This document shows, piece after piece, positions 48,563 to 59,455 of a stretch of 64,000 bases of DNA. The DNA lies in the NCBI GenBank assembly GCA_907165275.2, contig OU015674.1:248001-312000 (forward strand). The letters run 5' to 3'. A model generated the notes under the pieces. That model had not been told where the DNA came from, did no database searches, and saw only the letters and a list, made by a program, of their open reading frames with translations. Origin of the DNA: Zygaena filipendulae. Lineage: Eukaryota > Arthropoda > Insecta > Lepidoptera > Zygaenidae. The position numbers and the translations under genes are program-made. The first letter of the stretch is position 1, and each line of letters opens with the position of its first letter.

Positions 48563-48780
48563 TCTACTAATATTATAAATGTGAAAGTGTGGATGTTTGG
48601 ATGTTTGGATGTTTAGATATTTGGATGTTTGTTACTCAATCACGCAAAAACTGCTTAACGGATTTGGATGAAATTTGGCATGCACATTGTCAGGAGTACA
48701 GAGAAGGACATAGGTTACTTTTTATCCCGGAATTCTCGCGGGAACTCCGAAATTACCGTGAAACCGCGGGGCACAGCTAG
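48563..48780 (+). mobile_element. Lep1-type element nested in repeat J
   Basis: TCTACTAATATTATAAATG start and GCACAGCTAG end, then T. Repeat J continues cleanly on both sides, so the insertion boundaries are well defined. A GGATGTTT run near 48595-48630 is a small internal tandem. Confidence 0.75.
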
Positions 48781-49059
48781 TAAACAATAAATTTTGGGTG
48801 TTCCCCATACTTAGAACTGAAACTCAAATATTTTTTTTTCATTAAACCCATCCCATTACCCATCTATGGATATAGGTCTTCAAAAATGATATTGAAGTTT
48901 TAATATCATTTTATTCTAAACTGAGTAGGTACTTATATTTCTTTTTTTTCTGTCTTTCAGTCTGTTTGTTTCCGCTAATCTCCAAAACGGCTGGACTGAT
49001 TTTAACGAGATTTTCACTGGCAGATAGCTGATGTTATAAGGAGTAACTTATTCACTATT

Positions 49060-51388
49060 ATGAATAACAACATTCCTTGCCTATAACGCGTGTCCCGCGT
49101 CCCAACTAAGTACACAATCCCGAAGGTTCTAGATGCAAAAATATTACATATTAACATTACGTTACGTTGTAAACGTATTTTTTTTTCTATAAGTAAAATC
49201 TCGACAACGACAATTTTTGTAGCGCGTTATCTTAACGCGACGTGTTACGGCCACAGTTAAGGGCCCGTGTCGCTGTGATATTAATCATTGGTTAAGTATA
49301 AAAAGACATCACGAATCCAATAAAACCGACCCGTGACAGCTGATTCGCTTCGCGCATTAAGTACGCGCACGTTTTGTAAACGTGTCATAATATATTTACC
49401 ATAATTAGATTGGAGCGAGGCGTAGCTAGGAGGTTATAAAGAGAGATTGGTCATGGCCACTGCCGATACTACGCCTGTGGTAATTAACCCTTAGTAGGCG
49501 AGGCGAAAGTATATCTATACTTATTATTCATAAAGCCATGGTTTTTCTGTTGGAAATGAATATAAACTATACCTACTTAGTTGCTCAAAAGTCATTGACC
49601 CAAGAACGCGGGAATATTAAAGTTCACGCGAGTGAATACGCGGGCAATAAGCTAGTCTCAAATATCTATACATTCATATACCAAAACAGAATTGATATTA
49701 GGTCTGTAATATCACAATAATAGCTTGCAACTAAATTGGATGTGAAGTACGTAAGTATACATCCAAAACCAATTCTTAAAATGTTTGTTTGTCTGTTTGT
49801 TCCGGCTTATTACCAAAACATTTGGACCGATTTTGAGGGAACTATCACTGATGTTAAAAAGAGTAACTTGGGTAAAATCAGTGTTCCTATGAGAATTCCG
49901 AATCATTCCCGGGCCACAGCTAATTTGATGTAAAGTGTTTTTTTTTTATGTTGCAGTATTTTTAATGAGATTTTCATTAATTAATGAGATTTTCATTAAA
50001 ATCTCTCGTAACTATAGATTATAGAGGTAAGAATGGTCGTGTGGTCGTAACCGCGCGCGATGCCGCGCCGTGTGTTTCCGCCGCAGCCCTCTTTCGCACC
50101 CCACAAGGACGCGCTGAGGTCTGAATATATGAATCGGAGATGGCTGTAATACGAAAAATCAACTTTTGATCGGCGACGGGCGAGCCGACCGCAACTGCTG
50201 CGAATAAAATGTACCACCGCTGGCAACACTCGACAAATTCTAAACAGACACTGTTTCGCGCATTCTTGTTCATAATATAATGTAGGGACTTTTTTTTTCT
50301 ATTTATTTCCTCCCTACGAATTTTACTTTCTGTTTGAACTATTGGGGACAAGTGCTGCCTGCTAAATATTGTGCTATAAACAAACCTACAAAGAATAATA
50401 ATGTTAAAAATAGAAAATACGGATAGATATCTGTGTTTTGTTTTTTTTTTTTTATTATTTAATTTTAATACATAAGAAACATAAAATAACTGTTGTACAT
50501 CCCATAAAAACTATAACGTATCCATTAACTTGAAAGAATAGTAAATAATAAGTAGTAAAAGTAGTAAAATAATATGAGAGTCATGAATTGTAAAAAAATA
50601 AGAATAAATATTTAAATAATGAATTATTTATTTACATCAAAAAATATTTCTATTGTTTGCAATTTTTTTTTTAAGTGGAAACAATTTTTTTTAACGTTTC
50701 ATATCTCAACCATTTCAATTCTAAATACACAGAATTTGTATTCAGTAAAAAGTAAAATCTGTAGAATATAAGAAACAATATTTTTATGTTTCAAATTCCG
50801 ACCTACATAGAGTTCAGTAAAAAATGCATGTACTACCAAATAAGTTTTAATATAGCATTAATAAAGTATTGATTACGAGCATTTTGGTAACATCATGTGT
50901 TGTATACGTTTACATCACCATTCATTATGGATTGGTTGAGATTCAACTCGAAAAATTATTAGGAAATCATTTTATATAATTATGTTAAAATCGAATTCAT
51001 CGGAAATCATTAGGATGAACACGTTTCTTCTTCTTCAACCATCGTATTTATTGCGTTTGATCGCAATACTTTAGAAATAGAAATGTTATACTAGAAAACC
51101 TAACTTTTTGCGGTTAAATTTGTTCCTTGGGATAAAAATGTTCTATCTCGAAAAGCAGTTCCTTGATAGGAGTAAACAAAAGCTACTGAAAGGTGGCTTG
51201 AATGCTAACGGTACTCCTTTCATTTTAAAGCACTATCAGTTCAACTGAAAGAGTTTAACGGGCTACCTAATCGAGTCTGTAGATCTTGGAAAAGGATTGA
51301 ATCTGTTTGAGTCTGAAAAGAAAAAGTTGAAATGATATTATTCTCAAGCGCTATTTGTGTTGCATTACAATATTACGGTACAATTTGA
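49060..51388. other. No gene recognised
   Basis: Apart from the relic at 49680-49926, a GC-rich part (50030-50230) is open on the minus strand for 110 codons without motifs; 50350-51388 is AT-rich. Confidence 0.5.
49680..49926 (+). repeat. Lep1/variant relic
   Basis: TTTGTTTGTCTGTTTGTTCC, GACCGATTTTGAGGGAAC, ATTCCCGGGCCACAGCTAAT. Confidence 0.45.
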
Positions 51389-51394
51389 TTTATT
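51389..51394 (-). terminator. Poly(A) signal of the protease gene
   Basis: AATAAA on the minus strand about 83 nt after the stop codon, followed by T/A-rich sequence. Its position suits cleavage and polyadenylation. Confidence 0.5.
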
Positions 51395-51476
51395 ACAATT
51401 TTTTTCTGTTACTTTTTACTGACTGTAGCAACAGACTGGCACATTTCTTTTTCTATAAAATTTAGACTACAAAACT

Positions 51477-51629
51477 TCAAAGTGGCAAAGCTGTGACGGC
51501 TCGGATCCAATCTCTGACGACGGGTAGCCTCGAGTATACTCCAGGTCTCTCCTCCAAGGCGCATCCCACTCCAAACGACACCATACCCAGGAGCTTCCCG
51601 CCAGCGACAGCTGGTCCACCCGAATCGCC
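51477..51629 (-). CDS. Protease last exon: catalytic Ser and C-terminus
   Basis: The acceptor is CCTCTCAG. It encodes [15 protein letters not shown] through VTALPL and a TGA stop. The Gly-rich pocket strand SFGVGCA and PGVYSRL are present, and the C-terminal amphipathic helix (VVRDWIRAV) is typical of the family. Confidence 0.93.
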   Translation of the reverse strand, partial: GDSGGPAVAGGKLLGMVSFGVGCALEERPGVYSRLPVVRDWIRAVTALPL

Positions 51630-54600
51630 CTGAGAGGATGATAAAGAGAAATAGTTATTCTTACTAAATTGTGTAAACTTACATAATCTATACAATAATA
51701 AAAGAGTAGAATTCGCGATTCTGTACATTGCATATTTTTACCTAAAATTCAGAGGGGTGACAAAAGAAGAGTAACCAAGCACAATAAAAGTTTTTACTTA
51801 TAATTCTTTTCTGTCTGTCTGTCTGTGTGTCTGTTTGTTCGCGATAATCTCCGAATCTACTAAACAGATTGTCATGCGGTTTTCACAGGTAGATTAAGCT
51901 TAGCCTGGAGCTACATATGGGCTTTGTTTCATTGAAATCGGATGTCGGGAAAAAAGTTGTTGTATAAAAACCTTTCGCGCGGGTGAAACCGCGGGGCACA
52001 GCTAGTCATCAATATTACAACTGGACAAACGACAAAGGCTTTGCCTATATTACATTTGCCAGTAGGTATGTAGACATTTTCCACTCTACTAACTCTGCAG
52101 ATTCTCAAACTTACAAATTCTAAGACAGTCAGCGGTCCCAAAACTGTGTAGTTTTGGGACAAGAGACAAAAAATTCTCCAAAATGTATCATTTTCCCAAA
52201 CTATCATTATTTCCTAATTTCCTATTTGAATGTGAGTTTAGACTTTAGAAGTCAGCATTAACATTTTAATGGATATCTGTTGTGCTAAATTGTGTCAAAG
52301 GATGAAAATTTTATGAATTAATGAGAATTATTCATTTGCCGAAAACAACAAGTTTAGTGAAAACAGTAAATAAAGCAATCATGAATCGGATTAGAATAAA
52401 TTTTCCATTTAAAGTGGTTATTTAACTCACCTCCTTAGCTAAGTTGACAATCTTTAATCGTTATCTTTATAGAAAACTAGTTGTGCCCCGCGGTTTCGGT
52501 TTCACCCGCGTTAATTTCAGAGTTCCCGCGGGGATTCCGGCATAAAAGTACCCTATGTGTTAATCTGATGTATAAGCTTTGTTATTGTAAAGTTTCATTT
52601 AAATCCATCTAGCATTTTTTGCGTGAAAGAGTAACAAACATCCATCCATCCATGCATACATTCTTACAAACTTTCGCGTTTATAATATTAGTAGAGCTAA
52701 TTGAAGACATCACGAATAATGTACATAGAAAAGTCGACAGTACCTAGATGTAGAATACATAATACGATGGGTACTTATAAGCATACCTGGCAAGCGTCCT
52801 TAGTACCATTCATGAAGCCAGCACAGAACATTCTTGGCGTGATGGATTTGTAGTTTTCTAGCGGCAGTGAGGTGCACTCCTTGTAAGACATGATTGGGAC
52901 GAACACTCGCCGTAGATTGTCTTGCATCGTGCTTTGCTAGATAAGATAGAAAGATAAGAATTATATCAAACCAATTATCAACATTGTTCAAAATACGAAA
53001 GCGTAAACTACTATAAATGAGAAAGGGAGAAAAACTTAGTGTTCTTCTGACTACGAGCGAACTAACTAACATGCAATGCTTGCTACTTTAAGACCAGGTA
53101 GAAGTATTTCTGGTAAAACTAAATAACTGGTAAAACTGGTGGTTTCTGGTAAAACTAAATCTGAACTTCCATAGCGTAAATCACTCATCCAAATGGTCTA
53201 ACAGAAAAATAATCTGACATAAAAAAATGCATCTCAATCTACATACTAATAGTTTTATATATTTAATCTGAATAGCGACCTAAAAATCTTACAGATATGA
53301 TTAAGCCGCTGACCCATGGATGTAGCTTAGAAAACTGTTGACATCAGATCTACAACTAAATCTCCACTCAAACTGGAAATGGTTAAAATTGGTTATATCG
53401 CAACATACAAAGGTTTCCTGCCTAATCGTCTTATGACTCATCCAAAGTCATTAAATAATCAAGAATCTGTTGGGATCCTCTATTTCCTGGTCCACGAAAC
53501 CTACCTTGTATTTCAAGTGTCCCCATCCAGTGACGCCGATGAGAAGGCCATCTCGTATGTCTTCCATGGTTCCTATGGCGATCGGCCTCGAGCTGGGCGT
53601 GACGGGCACGGGCCGCTCCAGCAGTATGAGCTGGAAGTCGAAGTCGTGTTGGTGCCCTTCGGTCTTGTTCCACAGAGGGTGGATGAAGTGTGCGCAGATC
53701 TTGTATGGTATAGCCATACTGCGCCGCGTCGACCCCGCATATACTAGTTGATCTTTTTCTCTGTAACAGAAAATTAACTATTGACTAAACTAAATTTGAT
53801 TTAAACATGTTATTTTAACTCTTGAAACTTTATACTAAAATAGAGTGCAGCAAAGCAATAAAATTTAGTATGTGTGTAAGTTGTACTGTCAGATTCTTCT
53901 ACTGTTCATTTCTCTTCAAGCTAAAAAACTCAGTTGTCTCTTAATAATTTGCTTCCTCAACGCAAACAAAATCGCTGCAAGCTGTTGGTGTAATACCTAA
54001 AACAGCGCACGCTTGCAATATCAACTGGCTCAATCTAAAAGGTCGAGCTTCCATAGATCTCAAGAAGTTCATATTGTTATTGGGTAAAACAGTAGGTACT
54101 CACTTACAATGCGCAGCAGTGATGACCCAGTCTGGTGCAATAAGACTTCCTCCGCAGTACAACCCGTATAAGACCTGGTATGGAGCTTGCGTGATTGAAA
54201 TTGTCTGCCCACCGACGATCCTGAATCCAATCTAGAGATGAAAATGAAATCAGTAGAATAAGAGTCCTACCACTATATCAGTTTTGGATCTGAAGATCGT
54301 AGGAATAACCGAGTTCTGTGTACCCTTTTCTCTATTTTATACGATCCACACTGTCCCAAATATTTAAAATCTCATTTTAAATTTATTTCAGATACTCATT
54401 CACTGTCACTACGTTCCTCTAACAACCTTCTCCTCTTCATTCCTTCCCATCGTACTGGGTTCATCTCAAAATCTTTTGCTGTCACTGCTGTGCGACTCTG
54501 GAACAGCTTGCCCTTAGAGCTGCGTAAATGCCCTAACAAATTCATATTCAAATATAGAGTGCGAAATTATTTCTTAGAGTCCGATGGCTTGCTAGGAGTG

Positions 54601-55856
54601 GCCATTTAAAACCTGCAGTCGTTCGTAACTCTCCCACCTTTTCAACTATTATGTACTTAGTTAGATATCCCTATTATTAAATGTTTCTGTATATCCTTTT
54701 GGTGTGTGTGTGTGTGTGTGTGTGTGATATGTGTGTGTTTGTGTGTATATTTACTTATATATTTATATAATACCTAAATATTTAAGTACGTATTTTATGC
54801 TGTGTAATATTTATATATCAATTATCTCTATATTTAGTCCTTTTTTATGTCTTAGTTTATAACAGTTTTTAGTTTTTAATACTATTATTTTTATTTATTT
54901 TTTCGTTTTTTCCGTAGGTTGCACACCCCGTCCCTTTTATCTCTCTGTCAAACCAATGGTTAACTGTCAGAGAATGCCGCAAGGCATTAAGTTCGCCATT
55001 TGTACTATTTTGTGCAAGAAGAATAAATAAATAAAATAAATAAATAAATTTGAGAAAAAGGAGGCGTAAGATATTTGACTGCTTCTTCAAGGAATTTCAT
55101 TACTCTATATTGAAGTTTTCATAGTATAATTATCATAGGTGAAACACAGAAAGAGTCCTGAATATAAAAAAATACTCTTTTCAATATGTAACGAGGTGAT
55201 CCGTAGCAGAATCAAAGTAGGTACCTACTACCTATTCGATAAAGCTCAATAGCTCAAAGAATTTTACAGCAAATTGACAATAGGCGGAACATATATTGCG
55301 CTAAATCTGATGACGGTATATAGAATTTTTTTGGATCGCAATGCGAGGTTTGTCCAACCTTCCTATTGAAAGGTCCATCCATTGATGAGACTATGATTTC
55401 CTCATGCTGGAGGATACGGATGAAGTTAGCACACTCTTGTGCTCATGCTATGGAGATATTTAGGGAGGCTGCAGTTTTGCTCTATATCAGCTGATATGAT
55501 AATGAAATCTTGATTTACGTTATCTGGTTCCAAAGCGTGAGAGTACAAAACCAAAAAGAGGCAAATGTTTTTCAGCTATTTTTCCTAGAATATTTTCTGA
55601 CCACATCTAAAGCTCCAGATTACAGCTCCAGAAACGAGAATAATTATTGTATTTTGCCAGTAAAAAGCGGGTTTGGTTACCGGCACATCAGAGGCGGATG
55701 GGTCATCATAGATATCCTGGGTACGCGGATTCAGCAGATCAGCGGAGAGCGTCTCGTGGAAATACAGGTAGTTCCTGGGCGGGACCCGCCGCGTCACGTA
55801 CATCCGGAAGTAGCTGTTCACACATCCTTGGCTCAGGATTCCCTTGTACTCCGTAA
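51477..55856 (-). CDS. Trypsin-like serine protease, five joined exons (S1 family)
   Basis: Minus-strand gene whose exons 55856-55681, 54231-54104, 53760-53505, 52936-52787 and 51629-51477 join in phase at GT-AG introns. The mature chain starts IVGGQ after Arg (RIVGG activation site) and is 224 residues, the usual size for a chymotrypsin-fold domain. Visible: CGGSLI then TAAHC (catalytic His about residue 37), DFDFQLILL (catalytic Asp about 80), VTGWG, KDACQGDSGGP (S1-pocket Asp about 171, catalytic Ser about 177), and GVGCA. The pocket Asp predicts cleavage after Lys/Arg. Six Cys make the three conserved pairs of insect trypsins; one more (about residue 61) looks unpaired. Sequons NKT and NGT are present. 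Upstream of the activation site lies an unusually long segment of about 59 residues with one Cys, so this is not a minimal digestive trypsinogen. It is probably secreted (extracellular or gut lumen), with the substrate unknown. No clip domain is visible. Introns carry LINE and Lep1-like debris. Confidence 0.9.
51800..52007 (+). repeat. Lep1-like element in the last protease intron
   Basis: TTTTCTGTCTGTCTGTCTGT, TCATGCGGTTTTCACAGGTA, GTGAAACCGCGGGGCACAGC then TAG. Antisense to the gene. Confidence 0.6.
52484..52700 (-). repeat. Lep1-like element in the last protease intron, second copy
   Basis: CTAGTTGTGCCCCGCGGTTT start, TTCCCGCGGGGATTCCGG, ends CGCGTTTATAATATTAGTAG. It lies between protease exons 5 (52787) and 6 (51629). 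Confidence 0.65.
52787..52936 (-). CDS. Protease exon 5: 170-loop and S1 pocket Asp
   Basis: Exactly 150 nt between acceptor TTATCTAG and donor CCAG|GTATGC, phase 0 at both ends. It encodes [12 protein letters not shown] through NGTKDACQ, including MFCAGF and the Asp of KDACQ that sets trypsin specificity. Confidence 0.93.
53505..53760 (-). CDS. Protease exon 4: catalytic Asp
   Basis: The acceptor is CTGTTACAG and the donor is AAG|GTAGGT. It encodes [10 protein letters not shown] through [10 protein letters not shown], including the [13 protein letters not shown] block with the catalytic Asp and the NKT sequon. Confidence 0.93.
54104..54231 (-). CDS. Protease exon 3: activation site and catalytic His
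   Basis: The acceptor is ATCTCTAG and the donor is TGTAA|GTGAGT. It encodes IGFR|IVGGQ through VITAAHC. The better-looking donor GTAAGT three bases earlier would create a stop at the junction, so GTGAGT is chosen because it keeps the frame. Confidence 0.92.
54290..55049 (+). mobile_element. 5'-truncated LINE inside the second protease intron (antisense)
   Basis: The frame 54313-54609 encodes the last about 100 residues of an ORF2 ([30 protein letters not shown]), clearly related to the C-terminus of the LINE at 33.5 kb. It is followed by a 3' UTR with a TG run (54702-54725), the GAGAATGCCGCAAGGCATTAAG hairpin (in two parts around 54971) and a TAAATAAA tail. It lies in the intron between protease exons 2 and 3, opposite to the gene. 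Confidence 0.85.
55681..55856 (-). CDS. Protease exon 2: propeptide
   Basis: The acceptor is AACTTCAG at 55857 and the donor is CCG|GTAACC at 55680. It encodes the segment from [16 protein letters not shown] to DDPSASDVP, which contains a single Cys and leads directly into the activation exon in phase 0. An alternative in-frame acceptor (ending GGAG) would start the exon at 55848. I do not recognise a named domain in it. Confidence 0.75.
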
Positions 55857-55894
55857 CTGAAGTTATAATGTCACGATTTTATAGTGTCACTTAT

Positions 55895-56045
55895 AGTGCC
55901 CGCGGTTTCACTCGCGTTAATTTCAGAGTTGCTCGAGATATCAGGGAGAAAAAAGTACCCTATGTCCTTTTCTGTACCCCTGACAATCCCCTGGTTAAGT
56001 AATTACGGCGTGGAAGCGTAACATAAAATAAAAAAAACATTCGCA
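55895..56045 (-). repeat. Lep1-like relic in the first protease intron
   Basis: GCCCGCGGTTTCACTCGCG, TTTTCTGTACCCCTGACAA, then TTCGCATAATTTATAA. Confidence 0.55.
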
Positions 56046-56160
56046 TAATTTATAATTTTAGCTAACATGGCCATGTGGCGATTACCGGTGTTTTGCATTA
56101 TTCACGCAAAACACTCAGAGTCATACACTAACGCTCATGATGCAAAATATTATATTTACT

Positions 56161-56250
56161 CTGACACAGGAATAAAACCCGCAACACCTGGCGTAGCAGT
56201 CAAGTTCACTAACTACGCCAATGGTGCAGTCACAATCCATTCCATCCCGT
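56161..56250 (-). repeat. SINE head relic
   Basis: The minus strand shows TTGGCGTAGTTAGTGAACTT and CGGGTTTTATTCC, a decayed A/B box pair like the SINE at 37.6 kb. Confidence 0.4.
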
Positions 56251-56867
56251 TATAAACTACATACAAAAGTAACAAACCATTGTTTTGAGAGCAGCTCAAT
56301 GAGAATAGAACACAAATAAAAATATTCCGTAAACTGAACATTTCTCCTGATTGTTGTAATATTAGAGCTGTGCACTATTCGTATTGAAACGTAAACATTT
56401 AAACGGTACGACAAGTGGCACCTCCCAGACGCGGGCGCACACTCGTTACTCATGACGAATCCAGTATTCACGCTTCGCTACGTTAGATATATGATTACAA
56501 TGGCCTGTTTATAGATGCTGAATTATAATATAATAATATTAAATTTACAGCCAACAGTACAGTTTGTTTATTGCGAGCTATTTTGTTAAGTCATTTCGTG
56601 TACACAGATTCAAATATAAGGTTTAACGTCGGTCATATTGAAGGAGTTTTCATTTTAGAATTTCGTCTCAGATGCCTAAAAATAAAACCTGATTTGACGT
56701 AGGTACTTGTCCAATAAGAAAAAATTGTTCATGAAAACTGAGCGCTCAAGAGACCAACGTGCTGACAACCGACGACTCGTGAATATAATATATATGTATG
56801 TATGTAATTCAACGCCTCTTTTCTTTGTATTGTCACCGATGCGCGGATGAGTCATGTGCAATAGTAC

Positions 56868-56968
56868 ATTGTTATCCTAGGGGTGAAAGTAACTTATTTA
56901 GTCCCAAGACGGGGTTTGGCCAATAGATCGAGGGACTAAATAAGTCTTTCTCCCGAGGATAACACTGT
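56868..56968. repeat. Hairpin element
   Basis: TGTTATCCT...ACTTATTTAGTCCC is mirrored by GGGACTAAATAAGT...AGGATAACA, with about 35-bp imperfect arms. Confidence 0.65.
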
Positions 56969-57063
56969 GCTTTTCATTAATGCAAGGAAAATCAAAATAA
57001 AAATAGGAATTAGCTGAAGAAAAAAATTAGTGAATTTTATTTTACATAAATCAACCATTAGAT

Positions 57064-57312
57064 GTGCTACTGGCCAGTAAGTATGCCCCCTATGACATAA
57101 AAAAAAACTTAGTTTCTGCAGTATCCAGCTGTCAGTTGAAAGCGATTCTTCCTAGGGCTGAAAGTGTTACTTTCAACCCGCTTCTCAGGCAACTTCAGAC
57201 CTACATTCCGAGTATGAGTAATGAAAAGGTCATTTACACGGTAAAAAATAGTTATATGTTAGGGTTTTTGATTATATTCATTAGTGTTTTTCTTTATTTG
57301 TTTTTACCGTGA
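57064..57312 (+). other. Open frame with a C-terminal hydrophobic tail, origin unclear
   Basis: An 82-codon frame opens with GTG (no ATG) and ends with a hydrophobic stretch (LGFLIIFISVFLYLFLP) before the stop. It lies next to a foldback element at 56868-56968 and shares its GAAAGT-rich style (57155-57190), so it may be transposon debris rather than a host exon. Confidence 0.2.
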
Positions 57313-57432
57313 TTTTGTAATTATGTAATTTTTGGCCATCTAGTGTTTTTGATGTAACGGGCACGCGCGTCATGGACAAAGTAATGTTGTTGATCATGGA
57401 GAATCAAGAGCCAGATCGGATTTTATTTACAA

Positions 57433-57530
57433 CTAGCTGCTACTCGTGGTTTTACCCGCGTTAGTGTCGGAGTTCCCGCGGGAATTCCGCGAAAAAAGTA
57501 TTCCTTTTCTAGATCCCGTACAACGAAAAA
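57433..57530 (-). repeat. Lep1-like 3' end
   Basis: CTAGCTGCTACTCGTGGTTT and TTCCCGCGGGAATTCCGC. Confidence 0.5.
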
Positions 57531-58439
57531 ACGACAGCCGATGAAACTGATTCGTGAAAATTACGTATTTTGTGATTTCAAAAACCATATAGAAGCCAGA
57601 TGAAAACACTTGTTGAATAAACAAATATTTGTATTTGTGTTTTATGATAATGCAATAAAACAGCAGTGTGGCAAAAAAAAAATACTGCAGGCATACCCGT
57701 AGGTGTGGACTAGTTGGGAAAGTAAAGCGAAAAAAACATTTCCGTTTTCGATAGCACAAATGAGATTATCGCCTATTCTCATAAGAATACGAAGTAACTT
57801 TGGAAATAAAAACAAAATCATAGTTTAAATTTTTATATAATATAATAGGTATGTAATAAAAAAATCAACTTTTTAGTTCGATAAAGAAGTATAGACTTTT
57901 GTATAAAGAAAGACTGGTTAGCAGTCCACAAAGAACTCTTTGATTAGTCGAGACGCTACATCAATTCCCACTTACCCTCATTTTATGCCCACACAATCCT
58001 TGGACAAGCAACTCAAATTCAATTTCCTATTTTTTCCCTCCCAACAACTACGGGCGCTCGTAAATCGGGCCCCTCTACAACCCGGGAGAGGGCCTGCTAT
58101 CTCAGTTATGTGCAGATAAGCACAGTTTTGTCGGACCTCCCATAAACTCGGCCACTCCAATGTGGAGGGACAAAACGCTGAAAAACTATAATATGGTAAT
58201 TTTGCTCCTGTTTCCATTGTCTATGACGGTCAGATCAGATCGACTATAGGCCCGACTATAGGTCAAATCGACACTAGACTGCTAATTAGAATGGACTCTC
58301 CTGATTGCCGGGTAGAACTACACAGCTCAGCTTTTCTGCGGCATTTGTAAAACGAGGAGGTGGTCCTGTGCCGTCCCATCCGAACCACGCACCACCTTCG
58401 AGTCCTGACTGCCTGGTAGTTGCGGGAGACAGCGGGATT

Positions 58440-58685
58440 GCTTCAATCTATACATATAAAATGCTTTGTCCTGAATGACTGATGGATCAAAGCATAGCCT
58501 AAACGGCTGATCGTAAAGACCTGAAACTCGGAGGGTATGTTCTCTGTATGACGTACGCATCCGATAAGAAAGGATTTTTGAAAATTCAACCCCTAAGGGG
58601 ATGAAAAGGGGTTGCAATGTTTGTATGAAACAATTCCGCGGGAACTTCGAAATTATCGCGGGTGAAACCGCACGAGACAGCTAGT
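58440..58685 (+). repeat. Lep1-variant element near the tentative signal-peptide exon
   Basis: TGACTGATGGATCAAAGCAT, AACCCCTAAGGGGATGAAAA, GTGAAACCGCACGAGACAGC then TAG. It explains the 96-aa minus frame here. Confidence 0.5.
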
Positions 58686-58718
58686 TCATATACATATAAG
58701 TATAGAGGTGGTACTTAC

Positions 58719-58796
58719 TGGCCCAAGTAGATTGAGCACTACTATTACGATTAGATAATTACCTATTACGACCAACGAAGTTGATGGAGGAATCAG
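58719..58796 (-). CDS. Tentative first exon: signal-peptide-like segment with CTG in the start position
   Basis: An open frame of 26 codons ends at a perfect donor (CCA|GTAAGT). It reads as a short polar start followed by a strongly hydrophobic run (NYLIVIVVLNLLG), like an insect signal peptide. The first codon is CTG preceded by AAAA, and no ATG exists in this frame back to an upstream TGA. A TATA-like ATAAATTA and a TCAGATT initiator-like motif lie just upstream, as in many insect protease genes with very short leaders. The exon ends in phase 0. It would join exon 2 only if exon 2 used the acceptor ending GGAG at 55849 rather than the CAG at 55857, or if another exon lies between. So the assignment to the protease gene is an inference, and the start codon may be lost, non-AUG, or a base error. 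Confidence 0.35.
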
Positions 58797-59280
58797 TTTT
58801 ATTAATCTGATCACTTTTACCAGGCTTTGATGATAATAATTTATCGATCAAACTAACCGTTTAATTGCAATAAAACTGGTATAGTTTCTACTGTAGGTAC
58901 CTAATTTATCAGTAATATGGTCAAAAGATTGTGTGTGAACAAAAGAGAATTTAAATTCCTACGAAATTCTTTACGTTATGCATGTATAGGTACGCATTTA
59001 ATTAAATACCTTGACAAATTATTTGATAACTCTAACAGTTCCATAGAGAATCAATTGAGACTTATTTATGTGGTGCAGAACTGGCTACGATTAAGGCATT
59101 ATCATGATCAATAACAAACTAACGTAACTTGACGATGTTGTTATAATTCTTGAACATTAGCGGCAAATACTGCGGAACCTGGTCTCAAATTTTAGCAAAG
59201 CTTCTATAAACTCCAGATAAGTGAGGTATTGTAAATTTGGGTCATCTCTAGGGAAATCTTATCGGATTTTTTTTTATAGA

Positions 59281-59455
59281 ATAGCGGGCAAACGGACATG
59301 TGGTACACCTGATGGTGAACACCTAATTACCGCCGCCCATGGACATCTGCAACAACGAAAGGCAAACAGGTGCGTTACCGACCTTCGAGGAATGAGTGAG
59401 CTTGTCTGTACTTCTTTCACGGATCACAAGCCACCGTGTCCCTGAATGATACGAG
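59281..59455 (-). repeat. SINE fragment
   Basis: GGGCAAACGGACATGTGGTA, CACCTGATGGTGAA, CCGCCGCCCATGGACATCTG match the body of the SINE at 30 kb; the tRNA-like head is missing. Confidence 0.65.

Larger units (their letters stand above)
46062..48910. repeat. Dispersed repeat family J, split by LINE and Lep1 insertions
   Basis: 46062-46136 is the left end (GGCCAAGTGCGAGTCGGACT, GGTTCCGTGGC). After the LINE it resumes at about 48215 (TTTGATCGATGTTGTAATAG, CTAGATCTCGTTCAAACC). A second part in reverse orientation runs from GGGTTCCATAGCCAAATGGC (48382) to about 48910, interrupted by a Lep1 copy at 48563-48780. Confidence 0.6.

Noticed and set aside
49285..49400. Second TATA promoter (TATAAAAA near 49300)
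   Set aside because: No initiator or DPE at the right distance and no donor downstream.
53379..53751. 122- and 93-aa plus-strand frames
   Set aside because: Shadows of protease exon 4 on the minus strand.
55585..55680. Read-through of protease exon 2 into a hydrophobic segment ([11 protein letters not shown]) that could be a membrane anchor
   Set aside because: The exon ends at a good GTAACC donor that joins in phase to the activation exon. The read-through lies in the intron and ends at a stop soon after.
58917..59114. 65-aa plus-strand frame
   Set aside because: Free of motifs, without promoter, splice sites or neighbours to support it.
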